Assembly (NCBI GenBank): GCA_039000515.1
Contig: JBCFYV010000024.1
Location: 42,233,979 to 42,297,978, forward strand
From: Timema cristinae
Lineage: Eukaryota > Arthropoda > Insecta > Phasmatodea > Timematidae
Reading direction: 5' to 3'
DNA length: 64,000 nucleotides
In this document: positions 10,866 to 21,674 of the stretch, one piece after another
Layout of the letters: the number at the start of each line of letters is the position of its first letter
Numbering within the stretch: position 1 is the stretch's first letter
Position numbers and translations under genes: made by a program
Notes under the pieces: generated by a model
What the model saw: only the letters and a program-made list of their open reading frames with translations
Databases searched by the model: none
Told to the model about the DNA's origin: nothing

Positions 10866-11255
10866 CTATCGGTGGTCACACGGACAGCATGTCAAGCTCG
10901 TATAGTCTACTTTACAAGTGATGGGGATCGTGGGGTTAGAATCTTGGCCGGGTGTATGATTTTTTACTGACGGGGGTTGGGGTTTTTTACTGTTAATGGC
11001 TTCTTAAACTATTCCTTCAGGCAAATGAGATACATTTATTCTAAATTCTACCTTCCTCATATTCCTTCAGGCAATGAGAGATTACATTTATTCTAAATTC
11101 TACCTTCTCATTATTCCTTCAGGCAAATGAGAGTACATTTATTCTAAATTCTACCTTCCTCATATTCCTTCAGGCAAATGAGAGTACATTTATTCTAAAT
11201 TCTACCTTCCTCATATTTAACCATTAGCGTATTAATTAAATACTTAATATCATGG
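10866..11255 (+). mobile_element. SINE-B with a four-fold internal tandem duplication
   Basis: The degenerate head TCGGTGGTCACACGGACAGC is followed by the body. The segment CAAATGAGAGTACATTTATT then CTAAATTCTACCTTCCTCAT is repeated four times at about 11017-11214. Confidence 0.75.
11013..11214 (+). repeat. 50-bp tandem repeat inside a SINE-B
   Basis: Four units start with ATTCCTTCAGGCAAATGAGA. The unit equals the SINE-B body segment between its CTCC and CATCC landmarks. Confidence 0.9.
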
Positions 11256-11401
11256 AGTCAAACAACTTAGGTAAGACAATAACGAATCTCCCTACTATGT
11301 TAAGTGTTCCGTGTTCGATTCCCGCTATGGCCGAAAATTTAGTCATTGGTCAAATGTGGAGTTTTCCCCTTTCATAGTGATGAATTAACGGCCGGGGGCT
11401 A

Positions 11402-11433
<32 letters not shown>

Positions 11434-11835
11434 ATTATTTATTTATTATTTTAGCACACCGCGTCTTACTACCCGTTCGGGTTATAAGCACTTAGCTAAT
11501 GTGTAGGGTGATTGTGAGATGAAATGGAGGACCTACAGTTTAACGTGGAATCCGAACCACGGTGGAGGCCTGGCATTCCACACATTCACAAGATGTCTTG
11601 TCAGAGGTGAAGGGAAGGGTTTGGTAATCAGATAAATCTGTGCCGGGACCGGGGATTGAACCCCGGACCCCCAGCACAGATGTCTGACACCTTACCCCTA
11701 GACCACCAGGTTACCGCCGGGGGCTAGATGTTATGTATGGTCTAGATTTAAGTTAATTTATAAGTGTGCTGATATAAGTACTCGGTTCATAAAGTGGACG
11801 CTAAATAACTCAAATAAATTAAAATATCCGTGACA
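11243..11835 (+). mobile_element. SINE-E interrupted by a SINE-A
   Basis: The head and body (GTTCGATTCCCGCTATGGCC) are at 11243-11400. The 3' part with the D/E shared tail is at 11716-11835 (GTGCTGATATAAGTACTCGG). Confidence 0.85.
11401..11715 (-). mobile_element. SINE-A nested in SINE-E
   Basis: The target duplication GCCGGGGGCT lies at 11391-11400 and 11716-11725. Confidence 0.95.
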
Positions 11836-11839
11836 GATA

Positions 11840-12650
11840 ATAGGCCATGTTTTTTTTTTAACCTTAGAGCTAAACGTAGCAATTGAATTAAAAATTTAGA
11901 CCTTGAAAGTGAGAAAATCAAGGTTAAACAAAACTCAAGACACTAGTCGAGAAAAAAAAAATCGTACAAGACTAGTTTTTTTTTCTTGTTATAATTTTTT
12001 CAACATAATTATATGATTCGCACACTAGTTGACCTACCCGTAAGCCTAACAATCAAATTCTCGTGTGACCTTGAACGTGTGTGTCACGAATACATGTAAT
12101 CGAGAACTCCTTAACCTAAAAAAAACCACTTTTAAAATAAATAATAGTATTTAGGTTTCTTGGTGATTGACTTTTTAAGGGTCTGACTAATGATATGCGC
12201 TATGCATATTTATTAACTCTTCACCTTTTGTGTGTGTCGGGGGGGGGGGGGGGGGGGGGAATAGCAAGGCTATTGAACTTAACACACACACAAAACGTCA
12301 AGTACAACAGTGCAAATAAGAGAACCAAGGTGTTGGTTTATAAAAATACGTAAGATATTTCTATATACATGAGTGTGTGAAGTAATGTGTTTTGTAAAAT
12401 AAGGACTAGAAGGAGGCAAAGATCACAAAGAAAACAAGCAAACTTCTCGCAATGTTTTGTTCTGTATGCAAATCTTGCGAATACGTCTGGCAGCGTAACA
12501 TGTTACGCTTTGTTTATCTTATAAACAAGTGACTAAATGGTCGTTTCTTCCTGCAGGGAATTCTAAGAACGTATCGCTCTTTACGTTGACTGCGTCACAG
12601 CACGTTACGTTTTGCGGATGACCACCGAATACAATCCTTACAAATAGTTT
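11840..12650. other. AT-rich stretch without recognisable genes
   Basis: It contains poly-A/poly-T around 11950-11990 and the G-run. Nothing else was seen. Confidence 0.5.
12241..12260 (+). repeat. Poly-G run of about 20
   Basis: It is flanked by TTTTGTGTGTGTC on the left and ACACACACAAAACG on the right, which are inverted, so it sits near the loop of a stem. Confidence 0.8.
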
Positions 12651-12654
12651 CTGT

Positions 12655-12915
12655 CTCTACCCTCTTTGATGGCTGCATGGTGTAAGGCGTCACTCTTGCA
12701 ATATAATGGATTGTCGATGACGGGGAGATTAAAATTTGAATCCCGGTCGGGTATACTGGGGGTACTGAATGGTTTCACATTATCTCTCTCTCTACGCAAA
12801 TGCAGGAACACTTCCTCTAAATTCAGCCTTCCTGACCCATAACCCATTAGCATAATTACTAGCCTACATAAGCTTAGAACCTATTTAGTAGTAAGACTTG
12901 GGGATAGAAAAAAGT
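12655..12915 (+). mobile_element. SINE-B
   Basis: The head GGCTGCATGGTGTAAGGCGT and box B TTTGAATCCCGGTCGGG are clear. The tail is diverged. Confidence 0.8.
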
Positions 12916-13015
12916 TATAAATATTTAGTTTATTTAGTATTTTGTGTATGTGGTAATAAAAATTGTGTCTACTTAGTATTGTGCATGTGTCTATAAATAC
13001 ATTATATAGTAAATA

Positions 13016-13256
13016 GGGTGTGCTGGAGGTCCGGGGTTCAATCTTCGGTCCTGGCACAGATTTATCTGATTACCAAACCCTTCCTTCACCTCTGACAAGA
13101 CATCTTGTGAATGTGGGGAATGCCAGGCCGCCACCGTGGTTCGGATCCCACGTTAAACTGTAGGTCCTCCATTTCATCTCACAATCACCCTACCATTACA
13201 CATAGTGTAAGTGCGTATAACCTGAACGGGTAGTAAGACGCGGTGATAATAATAAC
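13016..13256 (+). mobile_element. SINE-A, 5'-truncated in the head
   Basis: The target duplication ATAGTAAATA lies at 13006-13015 and 13257-13266, showing that the truncation happened at insertion. Confidence 0.95.
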
Positions 13257-13457
13257 ATAGTAAATATTTTGTTTACCTAGTATTTTGGTTTTGTATTAAA
13301 TCTCAATTCTATAAAAACGGATATGTGGTTGATATTCAAAGTTGTTTCAAAGTATAAGTAAAAAAAATAATTTTTTTAACAAACAAACATAATAATTTTT
13401 GGCAAAGGTCTCTTGCCTCTGTGTCTATGTCCCTTTCAAATATTAGTTTTTTTGTGT

Positions 13458-13690
13458 GTTTACACCGCGTCTTACTCCCCGTTCGGGTTATCCGCATAAT
13501 TACATTATTGGAAGAGATATGATAGAGGTATAGTTTAGAGGATATGTATCTATATTAGCGTGGAGAAAGAGTGAGAAATATTTTTAGGAATAAATCCTCT
13601 CACTAGAACCGGCCGGGATTCAAACTCTGAACTCTTCGTCACTGGAAAAACCAGTTGATTACAGGATCATGACATTTAGACTGCGTTAAG
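13458..13690 (-). mobile_element. SINE-B
   Basis: ACACCGCGTCTTACTCCCCG opens it. Box B is diverged (GGGATTCAAACTCTG). Confidence 0.7.
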
Positions 13691-13841
13691 AACCGGTGCA
13701 AGGGTTCCGGTTTCATTCGCCCTAGGCGAGACTTAAAATTTTTCGCCCCATTTATATTAATTATCATCATCATGATCAGTAGTAGTTCTGCCTCTTGGTA
13801 GGTCTAGTTATAATACTACTCCAATTCTCTCGAACCTGGGC

Positions 13842-13842
<1 letters not shown>

Positions 13843-13874
<32 letters not shown>

Positions 13875-14138
13875 GCACCGCGTCTTACTACCCGTTCGGG
13901 TTATACGCACTTACGCTAATGTGTAATGGTAGGGTGATTGTGAGATGAAATGAAAGACCTACAGTTTAACGTGGAAGCCGAACCATGGTGGCGACCTGGC
14001 ATTCCACACATTCACAAGATGTCTTGTCAGAGGTGAAGGAAGGGTTTGGAAATCAGATAAATCTGTGCCGGGACCGAGGATCGAACCCCGGCCGCCAGCA
14101 TAGAAGTCTGACACCGTACCCCTAGACCACCAGGTCAC
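13843..14138 (-). mobile_element. SINE-A inserted in the LINE relic
   Basis: Flanks CCTGGGCT (13835-13842) and CCGGGGGCT (14139-14147) form an imperfect duplication within LINE sequence. Confidence 0.85.
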
Positions 14139-14171
14139 CCGGGGGCTAATCTCTTGGTGTTTTCGTATCTT

Positions 14172-14465
14172 ATTATCATTATTACCACCGCGTCTTACTA
14201 ACCGTTCGGTTTATACGCACTTACGCTAATGTGTAATGGTAGGATGATTGTGAGATGAAATGGAGGACCTACAGTTTAACGTGGAATCCGAACTACGGTG
14301 GAGGCCTGACATTCCTCACATTCACAAGTTGTGATTAATACACGTCTTGTCAGAGGTGAAGGGAGGGTTTGGAAATCAGATAAATCTGTGCCGGGACCGA
14401 GGATCGAACCCCGGACCCCAGCACAGAAGTCCGACACCTTACCCTAAGACCACCAGGTCACCTCT
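14172..14465 (-). mobile_element. SINE-A (long-insert type) inserted in the LINE relic
   Basis: The duplication TTTTCGTATCTT lies at 14160-14171 and 14466-14477. It contains the GTGATTAATACAC insertion that defines one SINE-A subtype. Confidence 0.95.
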
Positions 14466-14491
14466 TTTTCGTATCTTCTTCCAACCTTAAT

Positions 14492-14750
14492 TTATTATTA
14501 TTATTTAGCACCGCGTCTTACTACACGTTCGGGTTATACGCTTTAAGTACTAATTACGCTAATGAATTAGGAATTGCTAAGGTTGAATTAGAGGAAGTAA
14601 GCCCGCATTTGCGTGGAGGGAGAGTGGAAAACTATCTAGAAAAAACCACCCCCTGTTCACCCGACCGAGATTCGAACCTCGATCTCCCCGTCCTCAGCAG
14701 TCGAGTTCAACACGACTAGCGCGTTAGCTAACTACGCCACCGAGGCGGGT
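14492..14750 (-). mobile_element. SINE-C inserted in the LINE relic
   Basis: The duplication CAACCTTAAT lies at 14482-14491 and 14751-14760. It has a complete tRNA-like head on the right. Confidence 0.95.
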
Positions 14751-15032
14751 CAACCTTAATATAATCTAGCATCTGGTATGTCCTTATTCCTCTTCCTCGC
14801 TTCCCATTTATCGTTCTTTCAATTCCAGATTTCAACACTCATTCCTTTCTAATCTAATGTACTGTACAAGCCAATTTATCTTTATTTCCTTGATTTTTTC
14901 TATCATTTTGTTTCTTTTCTCCGATTCATTTCACCACCTACTCGTTTCTAATTCTTTCCTTCCAACTCCTTCTTTTCTCTTCCGAATCCACATTTCCAGC
15001 GCTTATATCTTTCTTTCATCATATTTCCTTAA

Positions 15033-15411
15033 GGTGGAGATGTATGAAACGCAAGTTAAGGTAGGTGTTTTTACCGTTTTTATAGCAAAATATTTTTTTC
15101 CCCAAAATTAATAAAATATTGCTTCACTACAAACATAGATTTTAATATTCTTCACATGACGATATTAACAGTTCTTTGAATGTCCGCCGTAAACATAGCA
15201 GCATTAGATGAGAAACTTTTTAAATGAAGAGATAAAGTTGTCATTAAATTCCACGACACCCTTGACAGATATTCAATGATATAATCATGTGGAGAAAATT
15301 AAACTCTCAATGTTTCAACTAGATCAGTACTTTATTTATTTTGGCCATAAAAGTTTTGTTATAAAAATGGCAAAAACACTGCCCTTAACTCGCTTTCCTT
15401 ACATCCCCACC
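15033..15411 (+). mobile_element. TTAA-flanked MITE, family P, copy 1
   Basis: Inverted ends GGTGGAGATGTATGAAACGC and its partner (ending CATCCCCACC) extend about 170 bp inward. TTAA lies on both sides (15029-15032, 15412-15415), the target duplication of piggyBac-type elements. It sits inside LINE reverse-transcriptase codons. No transposase is present. Confidence 0.85.
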
Positions 15412-15789
15412 TTAATGTCCATGTCTCCGGTATAGCATAAATAAACCGCAACACCTGAGTGATGTAAATTTTTAATGGTAATAATAGTCTAGTAATAGGG
15501 TGCCAAAATACAGAAAAAAAAAGAAAATAGTAAAAAAAAAGAAGTTTCGACCCCGGCATACTCCCATAATCGATATGTGTAAAGATATCATCCTTTCTTC
15601 CCTTCCTTTTATCTTAATATTTTTGGAAGATTTTAATTAAATATCAAAACGATTCACCGACAAAAGCGACCTTGAGTGTTAGAATATAACAATAAAAATG
15701 ATTATATTGCTAATAAAACTTTAAAAAATAATATATTATTAATATTAGACACAATAGATAGCTGTTATTTCTTTATTTATAAATAATTA

Positions 15790-16083
15790 GGTGACCTGGT
15801 GGTCTAGGGGTAAGGTGTCAGATTTCTGTGCTGGCGGCCGGGGTTCAATCCTCGGTCCCGGCACAGATGTATCTGATTTCCAAACCCTTCCTTCACCTCT
15901 GACAAGACATCTTGTGAATGTGGGGAATACCAGGCCGCCACCGTGGTTCGGATTCCACGTTAAACTGTAGGTCCTTCATTTCATCTCACAATCACCCTAC
16001 CATTACACATTAGCGTAAGTGCGTATAACCCGAACGGGTAGTAAGACGCGGTGCTAATAATAATAATATAATAATATAATAAT
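15790..16083 (+). mobile_element. SINE-A, full length
   Basis: The duplication ATAAATAATTA lies at 15779-15789 and 16084-16094. The head GGTGACCTGGTGGTCTAGGG is intact. Confidence 0.95.
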
Positions 16084-16459
16084 ATAAATAATTATCAGGT
16101 TATTTAATTTAAATAATTATTCACACCAAAAAAATCACATTTCGTTGGAATATGGCCCTGCGCTTGAACGCTGTTAACTACGCTCTTTTTTTTTAAAGGT
16201 TATGGCATTGACCCTGTCAGGAACAACATTTATTTAGGTAGTCCTGTATGTAGAATTATTTTAGCCGTTCTGTGGGAACACAACGTCGCCAAGGATATAT
16301 CTTGGAGGCTGCCTACACGTCACACCTGCAATTAAATGATGTGATGATAGTTATTATGAAGGTGTGGAAATATTAAGACTTACTAACCGGACCGTGCTGA
16401 TAATAGTTACAGTTCCACTTCCGGGGGGGGGGGGGATATCTATGGTATTACTGTGAATC

Positions 16460-16715
16460 ACCCGCTTCGGTGGCCGTGAGGTCTAACGCGCTACTTTAGT
16501 GTTATACTAGACTGCCGATGATGGAGAGATCGGGTTCGATCCCACTCGGATGCACTGAGGGTGGGTTTTTTTCCCTAAAAGGTTTTACTCTCTTCCTCCA
16601 TGCTAATGTGAATGCATTTCCTCTAACTTAAGCCTTCCTTAATTCCTAACCCATTAGTGTAACTAGTACATAGGCGTACAACCCGAACGGGTAGTAAGAC
16701 GTGGTGCTAAAAATA
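16460..16715 (+). mobile_element. SINE-B
   Basis: The head CCGCTTCGGTGGCCGTGAGG and the tail ending GTGGTGCTAAAAATAA are both present. A G-run lies 25 bp upstream. Confidence 0.85.
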
Positions 16716-16719
16716 ATTA

Positions 16720-16788
16720 CTGGGAGTCAAACCCGGGACTATATCAGCATCCATGGGTGCTAACCACTACACCAAGAGGTCGATATTA
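16720..16788 (-). mobile_element. SINE-G head, isolated
   Basis: The minus strand reads CCTCTTGGTGTAGTGGTTAG and CCCGGGTTTGACTCCC. The acceptor arms do not pair, so it is a tRNA-derived repeat and not a tRNA gene. Confidence 0.5.
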
Positions 16789-16837
16789 ACTACGTTAGTG
16801 TTGAGCTTACTAAGTAAAACTTAACGTTGATCTACAA

Positions 16838-16905
16838 TAGGCCTGTACAACCGGTGGCCCGCGGGCTGCATGCGGTCCTCGGAAGCAAATCTCTCTGGTC
16901 ACAAC
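16838..16905 (+). mobile_element. hAT-like element terminus
   Basis: AGGCCTGTACAACCGGTGGC, then CCGCGGGCTGCATGCGG, matches the conserved end of widespread hAT elements (CAACCxGTGGCCCGCGGGC). No transposase or opposite end was found. Confidence 0.55.
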
Positions 16906-17267
16906 GCATTAGAAAAGTTGAAAAAATATATAACGTCAACCAGGATTTACTTAAACTTGCTCAGAATTAAATTGTATAGTGTTTATTATATTTATTATTT
17001 GCTGTACTAAAAACGCCAGTTAAATTTATTAATAAAGGGAAAACTATTTACCTTGTTTTAAATTGAATTATTAGTTTTTAAAAACAAGTATGCGTGACCT
17101 TATTTCTTGTTTAAAAAATCGCTATTTTCAGTAACCTAGACTATCGTATTATGTATAGGTACAATTTATTGAAAAAATCTCTAGTGCATTAATGTTGCCT
17201 ATTTATACTTTTTTTAAATTCAGTAAATTTTATTTAGGCCTAAACATACTTAACATTAAGAAAAACC

Positions 17268-17512
17268 GATCTTGAGGCCACACAATCTTTAAGACATCAC
17301 TCTCGCAAAAGACTGGATTGCCAATCGGGGTTCAAATCCTGGTCGGATGTACAGACAGAGGTTTTTCATACATGGTTTCACGCTCTATCTCCACGCAAAT
17401 CAGTATACACTTCCTCTAAATTCAACCTTCCTCACCCATAATACGTTATCGTAATTGATTCATATGCGTATAACCCCAAAGAGTAGTGTTTAAGACGTGG
17501 TGTTAAAAAAAA
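17268..17512 (+). mobile_element. SINE-B
   Basis: Box B GGGGTTCAAATCCTGGTCGG and the tail GACGTGGTGTTAAAAAAAA. Confidence 0.8.
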
Positions 17513-17522
17513 TTACATAAAA

Positions 17523-17737
17523 TGCTTTAGTGGCCGAACGATCTAAGGCGTCATTCTCGTGTTAGGTTGGCCTGCTGGTGAGGCGGGTATCGGGGTTCGA
17601 ATCCCTGTTGGGCCTACTAAGTTTTTTAAACGGTTTCTCTCTCTCCTTCCACGCAATAACTTCCTTCTTCCTTACCCAATTAGATTAATGATCACATATG
17701 TGAATAACCTTAACGGGTAGTAAGATGTGGTGATTTA
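17523..17737 (+). mobile_element. SINE-B
   Basis: It follows the previous copy by 10 bp. It has GGGGTTCGAATCCCTGTTGG and an internal deletion after CCACGCAATAA. Confidence 0.8.
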
Positions 17738-18260
17738 AAGAACATGTTCTTTAAAAGTTACAGTCACAGTAACATGAGAAAACATTTAAATCCACCCAGT
17801 ATATACCGATGGTATTTTTCTGAGTCTGAAATATAAGTGTAGATACATGATCGGTTAGTCAATACATCGTAACTATTATATGAGTGTTGCTTTACGATCT
17901 TCACGCTATATATTCATTGATGTCAAGGTGAACGATGCAATTCTAGTTGTGCCGTATCAATATGCTTACAGGAAACTGTTGTTAGGCGCTATGTAACAAG
18001 CTGTTGCTGTATTTTGTATCACTCGCATGATATATTTTACATTTGTGATATTAAATGACATATTTAGCCCCCAAAAATAGCAACGCGAGATTCTAATAAT
18101 TAGATAATCCCTAAGTCCTAACTTAAAGCGACGTATTTCGCCAACACATTTAATTATAATCATTTGGTAAGGTTTTTTTTCCTTCTAATTTTATGAATGC
18201 ATAAACTTGAGCCCACACTAGGATACAAGTTACTTTATTACATTTTATAAGTATAATAGA

Positions 18261-18557
18261 TTATTATTATTATTATTATTATTATTAGCACCGCGTCTTA
18301 CTTCCCGTTCGGGTTACACGCACTTACGCTAATGTGTAATGGTAGGGTGATTGATTGTGAGATGAAATGGAGGACCTACAGTTTAACGTGGAATCCGAAC
18401 CACGGTGGAGGCCTGGCATTCCCCACATTCACAAGATGTCTTGTCAGAGGTGATGGAAGGGTTTGGTAATCGGATAAATCTGTGCCGAGACCGAGGATTG
18501 AACCCCGGACCCCAGTACAGAAATTTGACACCTTACCTCTAGACCGCCAGGTCACCT
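18261..18557 (-). mobile_element. SINE-A, full length
   Basis: The duplication AGTATAATAGA lies at 18250-18260 and 18558-18568. There is a TGAT duplication in GGTGATTGATTGTGAG. Confidence 0.95.
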
Positions 18558-19051
18558 AGTATAATAGAGAAAAATTACATGAATAAATAGGAAGAAAAAA
18601 ACAACAATATGGCTTGTATAGGGGAAAGCGAATAATATTCACCCCCTTGCCTTATATTTCCGTGCACCTGAAAAACTGGGCGGGTGGGGGTATTTGAGTG
18701 TATGGAAATAAAAACGGGTAAAACAGGGAATGTCTCCAAACCAATTCAAACACATTTCTTATCCTTCTGTTCCCTCCTGAAACATTTGAGTTTTGTAACG
18801 ACCAGGCAATTTTATGAAGAACAAAATTGTATCTATCTATACTGTACTTAAATCTAAGTTTTCTGTAAAATTGGAAATTTCTTTTGGGAGACTTATAAGA
18901 AAAAAAAACCAGTGTATTTGTAGTTAGAAAAAAATGGCAGCCCTAATTTAAGCCAATGGGAGTAATCTTTTAAAGGAATCAACATCATATTGTTTGATCC
19001 TTGGGCTAGGTTTCATTCATTCGGAAAACGCAGGGTTAAAACTCCCTTCCA

Positions 19052-19125
19052 TAGGCATCGATAGTCACATTGTCTAAGGCATTCGTCCGCAACAGACTAG
19101 ATTGCTGGAGACGAGAAACTTTGGC
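19052..19125 (+). mobile_element. SINE-B head fragment
   Basis: GTCTAAGGCATTCGTCCGCA then ACAGACTAGATTGCTGGAGA resembles the head. Nothing follows it. Confidence 0.4.
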
Positions 19126-19189
19126 CCATTGTATCTTACTTACACAAACTACCTACTCTTTGGCATTAGTTTACTTGTTTTTGGAGTTA

Positions 19190-20340
19190 AAACTTATTTA
19201 TGGGTAGCTTACTGATGACTAATTTTTCAAAAACTTGAAATATTTTTCCAAATGGCTTCCAAGATTTGATTCCAAATGGGTATTTTAGGAGTGTTTTACA
19301 TGACAAATTACAGTGTGTAGTTGTATTTGGGGTAAAAATTCATTCATGGGTAGTTTACTGATGACTAATTTTTCAAAAACTTGAAATATTTTACAAATGG
19401 TTTTAACAATTTGGTTCCAAATGGATATTTTAGGAGTGTTGGACATGACAAATAACAGTAAGCAGTTGTATTTGGGGTAAAAACTCATTCATGGGTAGTT
19501 TAATGACGACTGATTTTTCAAAAACTTGAAACATTTTACAAACGTCTCTGACGATTTTGTTCCAAATGGGTAGCTTGGTAGAGTTAGACATAACAAATAA
19601 CACTGTTTAGCTGTTTTTGGGTTTAACACTCATTTATGTGAATGGTTTACTGAAGACTTATTTTTTTTAAACTTGAAATATTTTATAAATGGCTTTAACG
19701 ATTTTGTTCCAAAGAGTTATATTGTGTTTGACATCACAAATAACATTGTATACTTCTTAGAGGGTAAAAACTCATTTATATAGCAAATAAAGATATATAC
19801 TTGTTTTTGAAGGAAAATTTGGCTATTGGTAGTTTACTGATTACTCTTTTTTTTAATATGAATATTTAAAAAAAAGTCTTAAGAGATTTGGTTCAAAATT
19901 GGTATCGGGGGACTATTTTACTTATCAATAATAATGTATCTTTATTTGCCTAAAATAAATTAATTTAAGGGTAGTTTATGTACAACAAATTATAGAAAAT
20001 TTGAATGTTTTGGAAATTGACCTTGATTATTGAATTTAAAATGGAAATTTGTGGATAGTTTTTCATAATAATATATATAAATACGTTTTTATTTTTACAA
20101 ATAACAAATAATTTACAGTAGTATACAAATAATTTATTTTCGAAAAATTTGAATTTTGTTATAACGATATATTGGAACAATTTGTTTTTAAATTTATACA
20201 TAAAGAGTGATTATTGTGATTAACAAAATTATATGTTTGTTTTCATGAGTAAAACTTATTTAAGGTTAGTTTACTAAAAATATATTTTTGAAAATTTTTC
20301 TTTGAAACCATAACACACAATATGAGAAAGTTTAGCCATT
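19190..20340 (+). repeat. Tandem repeat, ~146-bp unit, seven to eight degenerating copies
   Basis: TGGGTAGTTTACTGATGACT, then TTTTTCAAAAACTTGAAA, recurs at 19201, 19347, 19492, 19638 and 19825, and weaker at 19968 and 20262. Other unit landmarks are TTCCAAATGGGTATTTTAGG and ACATGACAAATAACAGT. Divergence increases to the right. Confidence 0.85.
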
Positions 20341-20425
20341 GTCTCGTACATTTTTTTTTTTTTTAAGCTTTTCAAAAGGAACATAGTACCGTAAACGAAA
20401 CATTGAAAGGTTTTAATAAAAGAAA

Positions 20426-20546
20426 GCCTCCACCTTGGTTCGGATTCCACGTTAAACTGTAGGTCCTCCATTTCATCTCACAATCACCCTACCATTACAC
20501 ATTAGCGTAAGTGCGTATAACCCGAATGGGTAGTAAGACGCGGTGC

Positions 20547-20577
<31 letters not shown>
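20426..20577 (+). mobile_element. SINE-A, 5'-truncated at the hairpin
   Basis: It begins GCCTCCACCTTGG just after AAAAGAAA, which also follows the (TAA)n tail as AAAAGAAA. Confidence 0.85.
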
Positions 20578-20579
<2 letters not shown>

Positions 20580-20831
20580 GAAAAAAGTGAAAATACACTT
20601 TGAGAGCTTTATTTTATCCGCCCCCCCCCCTTCTCTCCACCCCTCAATAAATATTTAAAGAGTTAGTGACGCCTATGAAGTGGAACTTGTTCACAACTTC
20701 ATTTTAGTTCAAGCGATTTGGAGGCTGCACGCTGATGGATGTTTGAAGTGTGATGTCCCACTTAACTGAGCGATGACGCAATATCTCTCCATTATATAGC
20801 CTCGACACTAGTGTAGCATTACAAACTAGTG

Positions 20832-21480
20832 GCTAACCGGCCTCGTGGTATAGTGGTCAGAGCCCTTGGAGGTTGACTTAGAGGTCGTGGGTTCGATTCC
20901 TGGCTGGAACGCGGGGGGGGGGGGGGGGACTTTTCTCGATAGCGGTGACCTGGTGGTCTCAGACTTCTATGCTGGGGCCGGGGTTCAATCCCCGGTCCCG
21001 GCACAGATTTATCTGATTACCAAACCCTTCCTTCATCTCTGACAAGACGTATATTAATCACAACTTGTGAATGTGGGGAATGCCAAGCCTCCACCGTGGT
21101 TCGGATTCCACGTTAAACTGTAGGTCCTTCATTTCATCTCACTATCACCCTACCATTACACATTAGCGTAAGTGCGTAAACCCGAACGGGTAGTAAGACG
21201 CGGTGCTAATAATAATAATTTTTCTCGAAAGGGGAATAGTTTCCATGTTCACCAGGGTTTGGTCAATTAGACTTAAGATAAGCTAAGATTTTTGTTGTCT
21301 TCATTCCGTCATATTCACTATCATCATCATCTCATCGGGACATGGAAGGAGAGTCCACGGAAAGGATGTAGGTATAAGTAGTCAGGCGTCAATACCTTAG
21401 TACTGTTATTTTTCCGTAAACTGGTTTACGGGTGATGTATTGCAGACACGCCATTTTTATTATTAACTTATAAATTATCT
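20832..21480 (+). mobile_element. SINE-G interrupted by a SINE-A
   Basis: The head CCTCGTGGTATAGTGGTCAG and box B GTGGGTTCGATTCCTGG are followed by a G-run at 20912-20928. The body resumes at 21220 (CGAAAGGGGAATAG, CATCGGGACATGGAAGG). Confidence 0.85.
20940..21219 (+). mobile_element. SINE-A nested in SINE-G
   Basis: TTTTCTCGA occurs at 20931-20939 and 21220-21228. The head lacks the CTAGGGGTAAGGTG part of box A, so this copy could not be transcribed normally. Confidence 0.9.
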
Positions 21481-21674
21481 TGCTAAACCAATCATGGTTG
21501 TTAGAGAACACATGCAAGGTTACATTTAAAAAAAAAAAGATGATTGGGTTATTTGATTATTTGGCTGAAACTAGCTTTACTTTAGGTAGCAGTTTCACCT
21601 TGACTTGGAAACATCTAAGGTAGACTTTTAATACCCCAACTTTTTTAATAAAGGACATCTGGCAAATATATAAA

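Larger units (their letters stand above)
13755..15480 (-). pseudogene. Non-LTR retrotransposon (LINE) reverse-transcriptase C-terminal relic, broken by four insertions
   Basis: Minus-strand pieces read like the C-terminal region of insect endonuclease/reverse-transcriptase LINEs. PETWTLRKYDERKI is split by the TTAA MITE at 15033-15411. ALEMWIRKR, INGKRGRGIRTYQMLDY and RRYENTKRLA follow, and the frame ends at a stop at 13776-13778. Three SINEs (13843-14138, 14172-14465, 14492-14750) separate the last pieces. In-frame stops and frame shifts show decay. The W-T-L-R and GKRGRGR landmarks are shared by several clades, so the clade is not assigned. Confidence 0.75.
17740..19190. other. Stretch without genes apart from one SINE-A
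   Basis: No ORF above background. A GCGGGTGGGGG motif lies near 18681. Confidence 0.5.

Noticed and set aside
11013..11214. Regularly spaced repeats resembling a CRISPR array
   Set aside because: The units are directly adjacent SINE-B pieces with no unique spacers, in a eukaryotic genome.
20819..21004. 61-codon ORF rich in Pro and Arg on the minus strand
   Set aside because: It is the translation of a SINE-G head, a G-run and a SINE-A head, with no independent coding signal.
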